Assembly: GCA_030407085.1 (NCBI GenBank)
Contig: CM059583.1
Span: 85,974,001 to 86,038,000, forward strand
Length of the DNA: 64,000 bases
Origin: Trichopria drosophilae
Taxonomy: Eukaryota > Arthropoda > Insecta > Hymenoptera > Diapriidae
Direction: 5' to 3'
The translations under genes and the position numbers were made by a program. Shown piece after piece: positions 50,368 to 62,244 of the stretch. A model generated the notes under the pieces. That model was not told the DNA's origin. It saw nothing but the letters and a program-made list of their open reading frames with translations, and did no database searches. How positions within the stretch are numbered: the first letter of the stretch is position 1; every line of letters starts with the position of its first letter.

Positions 50368-50510
50368 TTGTACCACGCAATTTTCGATTGCTTGAAGAAT
50401 TAGAACAAGGACAGAAAGGTGTTGGCGATGGTACAATCAGCTGGGGTCTGGAAAATGATGACGATATGACTCTTACCCACTGGACGGGGATGATCATAGG
50501 TCCACCACGG
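50368..50510 (+). CDS. Uev1A: Ubiquitin-conjugating E2 variant (Uev1A/UBE2V), internal exon
   Basis: The 143-base exon encodes [40 protein letters not shown] and MIIGPPR. This is the N-terminal part of the E2 variant fold, very close to the human UBE2V proteins. UEV proteins lack the active-site Cys and pair with Ubc13 to build Lys63-linked ubiquitin chains in DNA damage tolerance and immune signalling. The acceptor TTCTTGCAG ends at 50367, with two bases of a split codon after it. The donor is CGG|GTATGT at 50510/50511, in phase 0. The following exon (TNYENR-type) was not found before 64000, so the next intron is long or carries the repeats to the right. Confidence 0.93.
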
Positions 50511-51087
50511 GTATGTAACCATTTTGTAGGTAAATTTAAAAAGTGCTTTTCTAAGTGTTTTGCGGCGTTTTTTCGGGTGCTGCCGCATTTTAATTTTTGC
50601 TGTTTGTATTGTTTAGGCTAATGCACCCTCAGAGGTTATTACATCGCAATATTTATGAACAAGCCGAGTGCTTGCATTTTTATATGTGCAGCATCACACG
50701 TTAGGATTTATATCAAAGTTTATTTACAAGCTATCCTCCTTTCCACGTAACCTTGCAAACGCTAAGTTTACTGAAATCATGTCCTAGAATTAATAAATAT
50801 AATAAGACGAGCATTCTTGTATAATTCCCTGCTTTACAGCTGAGAGATAATTTACCTTTTCTCCACCCAGATAGCAACGCGAGTCTTATATCGCTCTCCG
50901 TGTGCAATCATACGTGTGAGTAAATCTCATTTATGAGTCTACTCCCATAACGTTTAAAAAAAAATGAATTTCTCATGTTTTCTCTAATCCTAATAAATAC
51001 GTGTACGTCTATCGGGGTATTTTACGGTATAGGCTTAATGCGGGTGTGGATGTCATAGACATTATTTGCGATAACGATCTCAGTAAA
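50511..51087. other. Likely intron of the Uev1A gene
   Basis: This lies after the GTATGT donor. The first 100 bases keep an open frame by chance. No repeat or gene was recognised. Confidence 0.5.
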
Positions 51088-51363
51088 ATGGGCGAATGAC
51101 GCCATTCTATTGGTCTTCCATAATTCGTATACATGTAAGGCTGTTGCTCGATCTAAGAATAATCCGAATAAAACAGAATTTCTTATGTTTGAAATTAATC
51201 TTGCAAATACTAATCCGATTCTCATTTCTGTTATTTATCGACTCCAAAAATTCACGATGCTAGACAAATTAAAGGATTGTTTGCAAATGATCGGACAAGA
51301 ATATAATGGCATTATTGTTCTTGGCAACCTGAAAATTGACTTATGGGTACATTCTCATCAGTA
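51088..51363 (+). pseudogene. LINE endonuclease fragment
   Basis: The plus strand reads FHNSYTCKAVARSKNNPNKT, EFLMFEINLANTNPILISVI, then YRLQKFTMLDKLKDCLQMIG and NGIIVLGNLKIDLW. The last part is the IVLGDFNIDL motif of APE endonucleases with D changed to N and F to L. Only the middle of the domain is present. It stops before the WxDH motif. Confidence 0.8.
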
Positions 51364-51807
51364 AGGCCACTCTCATAATAGTCTATTTTATCTTTTTTTT
51401 AGGAAAGTAACAAATCTAGACACACGATTTTTGAGGTTTAATTATAGTACTTTTAAGCAGCTTTTACCCATTTTCGCTGCGAAAAAAGGACTTGTTTCTT
51501 GAATCAGAAAAAGATTCTTGTTTAGTATCAGTTATGTCATGGCCCATGAAAAATAAAATCTATTCAAAAATAACCAAATTGCGACGTTTTAAAAGTTATG
51601 TGCGTTTTTAATTTTTTTGTTATTTTTTTTGTTTAGAAAAAATCAATTTACAACGTATCGACATAATTATGGTTCATGAGATGGAGAGTTTAATTACGCG
51701 GATTTAAAAAAAAAACATTAATATTCGTTGAAAATTTACTGACTTATCACAGTCGCCAGTACGAAAAACGTTGTCTTCCAGAAAACACTTTTAAAGTTTA
51801 AAGTATA
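51364..51807. other. Unassigned AT-rich spacer
   Basis: No coding or repeat signal was found. Confidence 0.35.
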
Positions 51808-52843
51808 GTTTTTTCGGATTCCCGGACAAAAAGTCCAAACCAAAAAGTGCAGACCGAAAAGTCCACGGAAAAAAGTCCACACAAAAAGTCCAGACCAAAA
51901 ATAAAATAGTTAATTAGAAGTATTTTATTTACAAATGTATAAATATAAAAATGTATAGATATAAAAATGTATAAATTTACAAACGTATAAATATAAAAAT
52001 GTGTAAATATATAAATGTATAAATATAAGTAAGTTTACATATGTATATTGTAACCAAGTGTTTTGATGTAATCTAATTGTTTGTCTTCATGTGCGTACTC
52101 TTCGTAATTTTTTACGATGCTTGCGATCCGATCCTCAAGTTTCAGTAGATAACTTTTCGGTAAATTTTGCACTTTTTTTCTTAAACGAATTTCTCTTAAT
52201 TTATATTCAATATCACAGTATTATATCCATATATGCGCAGTATTCACGGGTGACATCCATATAAGCGCAGTAGTCACGGGTGACATCCATATATGCGCAG
52301 TAGACACAGGCGGCATGCATATATGCTCAGTAGTCACTGGTGTATTCTATATATGCGCAGTAGTCACGGGTGACATGCATATATGCGCAGTAGTCACGGG
52401 TGGCATGCATATATGCGCAGTAGTCACTGGTGTATTCTACGCATGCGCAGTAGTCACGGGTGACATCCATATATGCGCAGTAGTCACTGGGACATCCATA
52501 TATGCCCAGTAGTCACGGGTGACATCCATATATGCGCAGAAGTCACGGGAGGCATCCATATATGCGCAGTAGTTACCTCTGTATTCTATGTATGCGCTGT
52601 AGTCACGGGTGACATCCATAAACGCGCAGTAATCACGGGTGACATCTATATATGCGCAGTAGTCACTGGTGTATTCTACGCATGCGCAGTAGTCACGGGT
52701 GACATCCATATATGCGCAGTAGTCACCTAACCGTGACAATTTCATGACAAATAGGTTGTCATTTGTTTTTGGATATGGACTTTAAATACCTGTGGACTTT
52801 TTGTCCGTGGAATTTTCGGTTTGGACTTTATGTCCAGGTACCA
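51808..52843. repeat. Foldback element enclosing a minisatellite
   Basis: The left side (51820-51897) has repeated AAAAGTCCA/ACCAAAAAGT words, such as GGACAAAAAGTCCAAACC and GAAAAGTCCACGG. The right side (52792-52843) has the inverse words: TGTGGACTTTTTGTCC, GTGGAATTTTCGG and TTGGACTTTATGTCCAGG. The interior holds a TATAAATATAAAAATG repeat (51905-52030) and the 30-bp array. The right side runs into a TTAA-flanked piggyBac-type end. Confidence 0.65.
52224..52735. repeat. 30-bp minisatellite (about 17 copies)
   Basis: The unit is CATATATGCGCAGTAGTCAC + GGGTGACATC. Variants end in GGGTGGCATG or TGGTGTATTC. Copies follow one another directly, so it is not a CRISPR array with unique spacers. Variants are distributed in a higher-order pattern (TGGTGTATTC variants near 52335, 52425, 52580 and 52665). 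Confidence 0.9.
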
Positions 52844-52878
52844 GGTGTAGCATATATGCTACACCACGCTTCAAAGGG
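52841..52878. mobile_element. Right end of a piggyBac-type MITE with 22-bp palindrome
   Basis: A perfect 22-bp palindrome (core TGTAGCATATATGCTACA, 52844-52865) is followed by ACGCTTCAAAGGG and TTAA (52879-52882). It matches the inverse of the left end at 17949-17983, so both belong to one family. The partner end was not found. Confidence 0.7.
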
Positions 52879-52883
52879 TTAAA

Positions 52884-53094
52884 GAGCTGCGATTGTTGGT
52901 TCTGTATGATAACCACTTAGATGCAGTGGTGGAACAGCTCGCTAATATCGATGGGCGAAGGAGTGACGATGCAACTTATAATATAATACAACGCAGAATA
53001 GTAATCCGAGAGTAGCTGCTAGAGTCTATCTAGGAAGCGAACGAAAGACAAGAAAACGACGCAATCGAGAATCGGCCTGTGTAAATTAAGGGAT
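52884..53094 (+). pseudogene. Short coding-like remnant of unknown function
   Basis: One frame reads ELRLLVLYDNHLDAVVEQLA, then NIDGRRSDDATYNIIQRRIV, EANERQENDAIENRPV, with two stops and then TAA. The amphipathic composition looks once-coding. I do not recognise the family. Confidence 0.3.
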
Positions 53095-53394
53095 GCGTAG
53101 AATAACGGTATAAATCGATCTACTGTATTCTTTATCTTTTGTATAAAACGTATACTTTTTTGTACCTACTTTTATCGTGTATGTAATTATTGTAGTGTAA
53201 ATTTTATACGTTAAATCAAAATTACTAATCACAAAAAGTGATAAAATGCTTATTTTTAGTATAGTTTGTAACAGGATTAATTCAGCGATTTCTCTTTATA
53301 ACAGCCGGGCAATGTCCATTTTTTTACGTCAAAAAACGTTCATATCACCAAGCAGTGACCTCAAAGACCCTTTAGTGACCATTTTTAAGAAAAA
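53095..53394. other. Unassigned spacer
   Basis: No coding or repeat signal was seen. Confidence 0.35.
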
Positions 53395-53615
53395 CCGGTA
53401 ATATGTTAGAAATGTCATCAGTCACATTGATTTCGTCAATTTCAATTTTGAAAATCTGACCCCATATTTGAAATCAGCGCCCCAAAAACCCTTCAGTAAC
53501 CATTTATAAGAATATCGGTTAAAGTTTTAAAAATGCCATCCGCCGTATTGGCTCCGTCATTTTGAATTTTGAAAACCTGGCCTCCTATTTGTAATCAGCG
53601 ACTTCAAACACATAA
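53395..53615. repeat. piggyBac-type subterminal units, two degraded copies
   Basis: Two consecutive units carry ATTTGAAATCAGCGCCCCAA (53470) and TTTGTAATCAGCGACTTCAA (53587), with TCAATTTTGAAAATCTGACC before the first. They are more diverged than other copies. Confidence 0.6.
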
Positions 53616-54689
53616 ATTTTCAGTTATTTAGCAATGCCGATTTGCAAACTTCAATCGATAGGCCAAAAATGAAATAATATATAAAAATCGCATTTTAAGC
53701 GCTACTTTAAACTCGTCATTATGAAATTTTGAAAAATCGCATGCACCAGTTTGAATCTGAAACATTTTGAACGCTATATTTTGCACATCCGAGTCCTGTG
53801 AATTGCAGTTTCCGGGTGTAATTTGACTAATTATGAAAAAATTTTTAAATTTGTGTTTAAAAAAAAAAATGAACCATCAAATCGAAATTTATAAAAGAAT
53901 ATCTTTTTGTCAAAGGATAAAACGAATTTTCAAAATGGAGGGTGCCCCACTGTTGTCTCGCCATAGAGAATTCGAGTGGTTTCACGTAGAGGCGTTTGGG
54001 AAGCTCCCGAGGTTGCGGGTCTTTTTTTTATTTGTATTAATTTTATTATTTTTAATAATTTTTTTTCAATTTCGGGATAAGTTGAAATTATAACTATTAA
54101 GGCAAAACTTAGCGGTTTTGACATCCAAGGTCACCACTAAAAAGTCAGTGAAATTTTATAAAACTCTTCTATCTAACATTTTTTCGTAAAGTGCCTTTCT
54201 TAAAAGTTATTCGTGGGTTTCCATGCTTCGGCCTCATCCCGTGAAGTGAGTATAACATTTATTATTGAAAAGCTTGGAAACAAAAAAAAGGCATTCCGAA
54301 ATTTTAAATACTGATAGGAGTCAACCAGAGCTTTCATTTGGAATTACAAATTTAGAAAAAGGTCTTGTGGCGTTGAAAGCTTATTTCCACTACCACTGAC
54401 GTATCTTTTTCTGCTATCGATACATCGCGCCTATCTTGAGCACCGTAGATACTATAGAGATGATTATAGAGCACCTTTAACGCTTTATTATGTAGAAAGA
54501 TATAAGCTGACTAGCGTATACCGGGCAACGTGCATTGTTAATCGGAGCGCCCAACACATTTCGGCGAAGTACTAGTGTCGCTATCACGCCATCTTGGCAG
54601 GTCAATGTGAAAACCTCAATCTCCAATTTGAAACCTGCACTACGTAAGAAGATGTAAGAAGCAGCAGGTGAGACCAGTCGACAAACCAA
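53616..54689. other. Unassigned region
   Basis: This is an AT-rich stretch with several short open frames without family motifs. Nothing was recognised. Confidence 0.3.
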
Positions 54690-55120
54690 GGCTTGCTTTG
54701 TTCTTCAGAAATGCACAAGGCAATGACTTGTCAAGCAGACAGTTCCTGAATTGGGACATTTGGGTTCTTCATTCGCGAGTAATCATCTTCTACAATAATG
54801 CATTATACATGACAGTATCAAAGGCTTTCTGAATATCCAGGACTGCAGCTCCTGCATGTCTTTTACTGTTGAACTCTCTAGTTATGTGATTTGTTGATCT
54901 GGCTAATTGCTTTACTGTATTGCGATTTTTGCGAAATCCAAACTGTTCACTGCTTATTTGATTTTCTGATGTACAAATGTGATTAACTCTAATTTGAATT
55001 ATTTTTTACATGACCTTACTAATATGATTTATAGGCTAATTGGTCTGTATATCTCTAGTATTTCGGATTTTTATTCAGTTTTGAAAGTAAAATAAGTTTT
55101 TAAGTCTTCCATACTTCAAG
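54690..55120 (-). pseudogene. LINE reverse transcriptase fragment (Jockey-like)
   Basis: The minus strand has ISSEQFGFRKNRNTVKQLAR, STNHITREFNSKRHAGAAVL and DIQKAFDTVMYNALL, the region from RT motif 1 to motif A. It continues with a degraded LDKSLPCAFLKNKASLGLS. The catalytic AFD is intact. The palm motif C is lost. It is a different subfamily from the LINEs at 1 kb and 35 kb. Confidence 0.8.
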
Positions 55121-55189
55121 AAATATCCAAACATTATTACTGCATTCATCAATTTTGTTAATTATGTAATACATAATAAATTAACCCTT

Positions 55190-55600
55190 TTTTGTGGCAA
55201 TGTCTTTAATGATGTTCTCTCAGAGCACCGGAACGCCACGGTAGCGGCTTTGGAACTTCCAGACCGAAGTAATCGTAGAATGCAAAATACGCCTTCAATT
55301 TTGATGGAATCGTGCTGGAAACATATTATTCAGGAGGCATTTTCATCCAAGAATGGACGTATTTCGCCCTATTTGCAACAAAAAATTTAAGCCCGTAAAA
55401 AAAATGATTTTTGACGACCCTTTTGGAAGGCACAAGTACACAGACTTTACGCGTGTTAGTGAGCACCACAAAAACGATGAATTACTCATTATCCGTAGCA
55501 TTTTTGTAGTAGGGGAGCCCATGCAGGGATTTCGGGATTTACTCAAGCCCGTCAGAATAACGTAAGGGGGAAGCCTTACACCCTGTTAAGTACCCCCAGC
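55190..55600. other. Unassigned; possible TTAA-flanked repeat start
   Basis: TTAACCCTTTTTTGTGGCAA at 55191-55210 resembles the left end of the piggyBac-type copies, but no subterminal unit follows. A 70-residue frame (55353-55565, RHKYTDFTRVSEHHKND) is of unknown nature. Confidence 0.3.
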
Positions 55601-55659
55601 AAGTATGAAACCTGTATATAGAGGGGTGCGCCCAGGCTAGCCCGTCAGATTAGTAAAAA

Positions 55660-56990
55660 AAAATCGATCATGTGCAAAAATCGAGCGCGTCAGATTAAGG
55701 TAAAATTAGTTAAAGTACATGAAAATATGTGTACATGTCACTAATCTGACGATTTGGGTGTGCCGCAAGAAAATGGGAAAGTGAAAAACTTGCAAAAAAA
55801 ACGTTACATAGGTTTACTCGAGCGCGTTAAATTTTTTTTTAATTTTGAAGAAAATCACTCAAAAATCAAGAAAATAACATAATCTGACGTTTTCCGTGTG
55901 ACGAAGTATCTAAAATCATAAATTTAGTGCTCCGCGTCCCTCTGTCTTTCTAGTAGCCGCGCCGGCGCGGCGGAGAGGCGCCCTCTGTTCCCTTCTCACT
56001 ATTTCTGCTACAAATTGGCTGCGACGCCATTTTGTATGCAGTCCACCACGTGTTTGCCACTGATCGCGCATTTGTGATTGTTATATTTAGTAATATGTTT
56101 AAATTTGAAAGGCATCACTGATTAAGCATAAGGTATTTTTTACGATTATCCCAACGATTATACGTACTAAAACTTTAAATGCATTTTTCTCAAAACAAAG
56201 TTTCTCGAGCTGGTTGACATGATTTTGAAAAAACTGTGTGACCGATTGGACGAAAGTAATAACACTTTTTATTATTTTCGTCCGCCATATTATTTCCGCC
56301 CTCTTCAATTTTGGAAATCTGCAGCCAGATTTATAATCAGAGACTCCGACAACCCCTAGTAACAAATTGCAGCCATTTCCTGAGTAAAGAAGAATGTATA
56401 CCGTAAAGAGGTACCAAAATTAGAACAAAAAATTGTTTAAACCCTCAGATTAAGGTTATTCCTCCACATAATCGTCAGAGTAAGGTTCAGCACACATAGG
56501 ACGTCAAACTGAAGCCTTCTGCATATATTAATCTGACGCGCTCGAGTAACTACATGCATTGATTTTTTTTTACATTTTCTTTAACTCACCACGAGTTTTC
56601 GTCACGTTCAAAACGCCAGTATTTATCTATCATATATAATGGTAGCTTCTTTAGGGCTCACTTATCATCCCTTATGAATATCTGACGCGCTCGAGTAAAT
56701 TTTTTTTTTCATTTTTTTTTATTCCTTCGTAGGACCGCCCCCACCACCCAAAACGTTAGATTAATATTCATCCCTTATCAGGAACACATGGCGCGACTAC
56801 ACTATGAATATCTGACGCGCTCAAGTATTCCAATTTTACGGGTTTTTTTACATTTTTGTAGCCGCCTGTAGGCTCTCCCCACCACTAAAATGAAAAACTT
56901 CACATAACCTTTTTTTTTTTTTAGCATATTATAATCTTGATATTCTAAAGGTTTCCACTGCGCTCGAGTAACTACACATTAAGCATCACG
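55660..56990. repeat. Dispersed CTGACGCGCTCGAGTAA repeat array
   Basis: The word CTGACGCGCTCGAGTAA or its inverse recurs near 55675, 55815, 56530, 56685, 56812 (CTCAAG variant) and 56968 (partial), in both orientations. In four of them it is followed or preceded by a poly-T/A run. Between copies the sequence differs, so this is not a simple tandem array. A further piggyBac-type unit sits within it at 56262-56395. Confidence 0.7.
56262..56395. repeat. piggyBac-type subterminal unit
   Basis: Words CGTCCGCCATATTATTTCCG, AGCCAGATTTATAATCAGAG and GAAGAATGTATACCGTAAAG are degraded forms of the unit and its right end. The terminal TTAA is lost. Confidence 0.6.
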
Positions 56991-58840
56991 GGCTCCCGTA
57001 CTATTGCTAGGACATCAGCGATGGTTGACAATTTTTTTGTTTTTAAAAATTTGTTATAAATAATTGCATTATATAGCCTACTAAAATGGGCCGATATTTT
57101 CGATTTGGATTTAAAAATTAGTAGTGGGCTAAAAATTTGGAATCAGGCTGATCTTGTACTTTTACTGTCTCAAAAGTCCCCATCCGTACAAAAATTGTAG
57201 CTGGCGAAATTCCGCAAAATTTCGTTTTTTGAAAAAGCTTCTACGATCAACAGAAGCCGAGATAGATTCTTTTCAAATATTGGCAGTTTTGCGGATCAAC
57301 TGTAACGCGCGCAGGGATGGGGTGTTTTTCGCTTATAAGTAAAAAATAACCATTCGGATCGCAAAATGCTTCCCGCAAAATAAGAGTTGCAGAGGATGAA
57401 ATTACCAACAATTTCCTTTTTTATGTAATGCTATACGTTCAATATTTACGGAGATATGAAAGGCTAAAAAACAAATTAACGCCAAATCGGAACTTTTTTT
57501 GCGATAAAATCAATAATTACTCTAAAACCGTGCTTCGTCTGTGAAAATTTTATATAAACAAAATGAAAGCTTACAAAATGTTCTACAAGAATGACTTTAT
57601 CGACATTTTTTGTAAAATTAATAGCAATGATAAACTGGTAATTGAAAACGTGGACAATTTTTAATTTTTATGAATTTTGTGAAACTAAGCAACTTTAACG
57701 CCATGAGCAGTTTTTTTTCAAGTCATTCTTGTAGGAAATTCTCTAAGCTTTTATTTTGTTGAAAAACTCAATACCAACAAAGATATTTGAAAAAAAAGGA
57801 ATGTAAAAAAATTTTGTACTCACTTTTTTTTGAAAATTTACAACTTTTTAGCATATCATTTTGTAACAATACAGCCATTACTAATGATTTAATGGCTCGC
57901 ATTTCCTTTATATCTATAAAAACCAGTAAAATCAGTTGAAAACATATTTCGAAACAAAAATTTTACGCTTGCTTTTACACAAAAATTGCAATTGTTACTA
58001 ATTTTGACTTTTTTGCATGAAACTTCAAACGGCTATAGGTAAATTCAGAGTCATCTGAATAAGTAACTTAAAAAACTTTGTTTTATTGACAAAATTTGGA
58101 GTAATACATTTTGGTAACCAATGAAAAAAAAATCTTTATAAAAATGTAAACAAACACGTATTCCTTTATTTCTCAAGTAGAATATTGCATCTTGAAGTTA
58201 ATTCTTAACGTGCCAACGGTCTGCCTGCATCATTTTAGATGGATTCCGCATATGGGGCAAAATTCCTCAAGTGGTCCAAACGAAAAAAATCAATGTAGCC
58301 CAATCGAGCTGCAAATCGGCTCACTTGTTGCTCTATCACATAGTAGTCCATGGCCCAAAATTTATTTAATTCCGTCATAATTCGCTGAGATAGAAGGGGG
58401 TGAAATTTTGGTGCTCTGCCGATATGTCGTGTATTTAACCGCGTGGAACTTTTTATGCATCGATCAAAATAGAAAGTTATATTAGAATTTTTTTCTTCGT
58501 TATTTTATGCCCTTGCACCAGTTTATATTTATTTTTGTCTAAAATCAAAATTTATATTTTGTTATATATCCCCATGGAGACATTGAGCATGCGCTTTAGA
58601 CACTATCAAATTGGAAATGTGCCCGGACGGTAGTATGATAGGGTTTTTGACTGAATACAAAAGGTTAGCTAAGTCAAGGCGACCCCCTGCTCGTAACCGT
58701 CCGTGTTATTCAAGAATGGGTACAGTCGGCAGAATTGGCTATCTCTCGGAAAGTCTATGGTTCAGAACTTGACCCATCCTGGGAGCGCTCGTTAGTCTTT
58801 AGAATGGATAATTCTCGCGGAAAAGATCTCGATTGAGCTA
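56991..58840. other. Unassigned AT-rich region
   Basis: No gene family or repeat was recognised. A moderately GC-rich patch at 58600-58800 has no coding signal. Confidence 0.35.
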
Positions 58841-58841
58841 G

Positions 58842-59372
58842 TGAGTGTATGCGATCAAGCTGAAACTAGATACTCGAGGGTTTTTAGGGCCGCTGATCAC
58901 AAATCTAGTCTCAGATTTTGAAAATACAAAATGGCGGACCAAATTCCCAAAAAAGTTACTTGACCAAGCGGAAACTGGGTACTCTGGGTTTTTTTTAGAG
59001 TTTTGCTTTCTTGGTATTATTTTTTTCATTATTTTTGGCATCTGTATGTTTTTTGTTTTTTTCTCTTTTTTCTGTTTTAATCTTTTTACCATAATCACCA
59101 TTGATTTCATGAATTTGATTAGCAAAGTTAGAATCGCCATTTTGAATTTTCAATATGTAAGGCTGGATTTGTGATCAGCGACAATAAAAACCCCCGAGTA
59201 CCCAGTTTCAGCTTGACCAATTATTTTTTTCATAATTTTGGTTCGTCATATTGAATCCACCATTTTGAATTTTCAATATCTTAGGCGGGATTTGTGATCA
59301 GGGACCCTAATAAACCCCGAGTACCCAATTTTAGCTGTTTTCCGGGAAGAGAAAAATGTATGCTTCAAAGGG
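58842..59372. mobile_element. Short piggyBac-type element, right end intact
   Basis: Units at 58873-58945 (GGGCCGCTGATCACAAATCT), 59165-59215 and 59288-59330 precede the right end GAAAAATGTATGCTTCAAAGGG (written here as two blocks GAAAAATGTATG and CTTCAAAGGG). TTAA follows at 59373-59376. The left end is not clear. Confidence 0.65.
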
Positions 59373-59376
59373 TTAA

Positions 59377-60479
59377 AAGTTGTTGCGTGACTTCATCAAT
59401 TATAAAACTCCAATTTTGTAATATCTGTATATTCTTTACCAATAAATAAAAGTACTTTAGCCTTATGCACAGGTATGTCAAACAGGTGCAAAAGAAGTCT
59501 CTTCATTACTTGGACGTTTTGAAGAATACGTTTATGATTTTATCTACATTCCAAGGCTGTTCTTTTACAAATAATAATTATGCATTTACATTATTTTTCT
59601 CGTCAAACTTTCGATTAATATTTAGAAACTGAAGAGCATCACGATTCAGGGCCCAAAATAGAAAATTTATTTCAAAAAAATTGTCTTATAACAATTTGTT
59701 TAAGTTACGTCTGTTCATTGGCCCATATAGACCCATGCATACCACAGCTTCTACCCCCATATACGGGCATGAATATCGCCCATTATCGTGTGTGTGTCAT
59801 AAAAAATAAATTTGTAAATTAAATTGTTATTTTTAAAATAATCTCTCTTCAGTGCACAGGTTCACGCGGGGAAAAATATTTCATAATTTATCATGACAAT
59901 TCGATCTTGTAAAGTTTTAGGTTTCTTCCAGATTTTGTTTCTCACAAGCAAGACGTGTCGAACAAAACTATGAATAGAGCTTTCATGGCTCGTGATTGTC
60001 GAATGCAAATTTGTACTTTATCCACCGAAGATTATTGACATACATTGATTATTATTAGTTAACAAATTTAAATGTATCATTTATTTTAAATTTTTCCTTG
60101 CATTTGATTGACGAGTGCGTTAAATGTACTTGCAAATACCAGTACACATTTCTCTCTGAGATTATCATATAAAGTTTGTAACGAATCGGAGTCTAAACGA
60201 TAAAATCTCTCACGAATCGTTCACACATAAAATATAATATGTCAAATTATTAGTCAATAGCATAATAAATAAATTAAAAATCATATTAAAATTATAGATT
60301 GGAATCGCTGGTGCTGAAATAAAAGTCGTAATTATCTTTAGTCATTCAATTAAAATATATTTCTCTTTGAATTTTATAAATAATTGAATTCGTCAATGAA
60401 TACTTCTTCACACTCATACCAAACATACTCGAAGTCAAACGCAAATATAAATAAAAATAAGAGTCATAATTATAAAACA
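59377..60479. other. Unassigned AT-rich region
   Basis: No coding or repeat signal was seen. Confidence 0.35.
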
Positions 60480-61583
60480 AGTTGTCGAGTCGTTGGTACG
60501 TCTGTGGAGTCATTATATATAAAAATTGTCTCTAACGTCGTCAACGACGGAATAAATTAACATTAACGCGGACACACATACCTATTGCATACATACACCC
60601 ATACATATATACATATATACATATTACACATAAATAATTTAGGGCGTTACACAATATAATAAATTACAAGGCATATATTTTAAACATACCGCGTTTCGGT
60701 GGAGAGAAGGAGCATTCTTTTAGTTCTTCCCATGATTATGCTGCGTCCATTTTCGTTCTGTTCTCCGTCGTCAAGGTTCTTCATCCGGAGGACCGTCAGG
60801 AATCCACCAGTCGAAGTCGATCGTGTAATTGATGGGTGAGCGCCTCCCCGGGTACCCGTTCTTGTGATAGCCGTCACTGCTTCCTGCACTTTTTAAAGCT
60901 TCAAAAAGGGGAAGCGGACGGCCAATTCTCTTCTTTCTTCTTATTGTCAAATATGGGGAGTGGAATGCGCTCACCTTAGTTCTTCGACCTGGTGGGTCAG
61001 GTTTTCCTTAGGACACCGCAGATTCTCTGGAGCTCCGGACCCGTCCTGTCGACCTCGTGGCTCTAATGTCTGCAGGTCCGGATTGCGGTGTCCACGTCCT
61101 CGTTGTCGGGAGAAGAGAGAGCGAGTACATCCCCGGGAGTCCTATTTATAGGCTTGGATCCTCTCCGGGTTCACCCAACCCCCTCAGTCAGTACCCGGAA
61201 TTGTGGACGGAACTGTCAGTTTTTGAACGTCATTCGTCAATTCCAAACTGACAGCCCGCCCGTCACATTTGAAGTCCGCGCCATTTCTCGGTATTCGCAC
61301 ATGCGCCCTCAATCCTGCCTGATTCGTCCTTACTGCGCACAGAGCGCTCCGACCGCGCTCGGAGCGTCGCGTCGTGATTCTTCGGGTCTCTCCGTCTTCC
61401 CGCGTTCGATCACCAAGGCAGGTGAGGTTGGGTTTAATTAGTCGCACGTACGAATCCGTCGTCTTTTTTCATCGCCGATTTTATTAATTTTCCCAGTCAT
61501 TTTTCTTCATATTTTTGTTTTTAGCTCCTCCTCTCCTTTACTCCTTCTCTCCCGCTCGCGGTCGAGTCAAACGGCTCGTTACA
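60480..61583 (-). promoter_or_regulatory. TATA promoter block, possible solo LTR
   Basis: On the minus strand the block starts TGTAACGAGCCGTTTGACTC at 61583. It is GC-rich up to about 60700, unlike the surroundings. A TATA box CTATAAATAG (61142-61151) precedes CTCGCTCTCTCTTCTC by about 25 bases, where transcription would start. A splice-donor-like AAG|GTGAGC lies near 60975. A TG start, inner TATA and length of about 1.1 kb fit a solo LTR. The other end may be TGTCGAGTCG at 60482, but no convincing target duplication is visible. Alternatively it is the promoter of a host gene. Confidence 0.4.
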
Positions 61584-61959
61584 AGTTTTAAGGATTATTA
61601 GTACGCGTGTTTTATTTCAATGAGAAGTCTGAATAATTTCAGTTCAGTTCTGGGCACAGAAAATAAAGTTTATCGTATTTCTTGTTTTAAAATGATTTAC
61701 TGATGATCATTTCATCGGGACACGCCGATAGGTGTTCTAACCCATTTAACTCCCCTTCACATAAGGGAAAAAATTTAATAAAATTACCGAAACAAATTCA
61801 AGAGATGCTTCTAGATTTCTCTGAGAAGGCCAGCATATGTCGGGAATGTCGAAAAATAGCCATAGAAAGCCACCATTTTCCCTGGGGGAAGTAAAACGTG
61901 ACGTCAGAGGGCGATAATGGATATTTGGTCGTTTGATTGGAGTTTTCACGGCCCGCATA
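61584..61959. other. Unassigned spacer with a short open frame
   Basis: A 63-residue plus-strand frame (61703-61894) has CRECRKIAIESHH at its end. It is unassigned. Confidence 0.3.
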
Positions 61960-61964
61960 CGATG

Positions 61965-62120
61965 ATGATGATCATGTTGATGAAGATGACGACGTGGTGA
62001 CGTTGGGGTGACGTTGGGGTGACTGGGGTGACTTTGGGGTGACGATGGATGATCATAGGGTGACAATAGATGATCTTAGGGTGACTTTGATGGGACCTTT
62101 GGGTGGCGTTGGGTGACCTT
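61965..62120. repeat. GGGTGAC-type minisatellite
   Basis: About twelve imperfect copies of GGGGTGAC(G/T)TT and ATGATGATG words. Open frames across it on the minus strand (HPSHPNVTPTSPRRH) are low-complexity artefacts. Confidence 0.8.
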
Positions 62121-62244
62121 AGAATGGTCACAATAGCGCCGAGGAAGCCTACACATACCTGGGAGTGCCTAAGAGTTAAAATCGTTAAGAAAAACCGGCG
62201 CCATCTCCGTCAGATCTCGTCATCAGAATCTTTTACAATTTTAG

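Noticed and set aside
52224..52735. CRISPR-like array of 30-bp repeats
   Set aside because: Copies are contiguous without unique spacers, and the DNA is eukaryotic. It is a minisatellite.
53833..54093. Membrane protein gene
   Set aside because: The hydrophobic tail comes from poly-T rich DNA; no homology or start context supports it.
61746..62131. His/Pro-rich minus-strand frames
   Set aside because: They are translations of the GGGGTGAC minisatellite.
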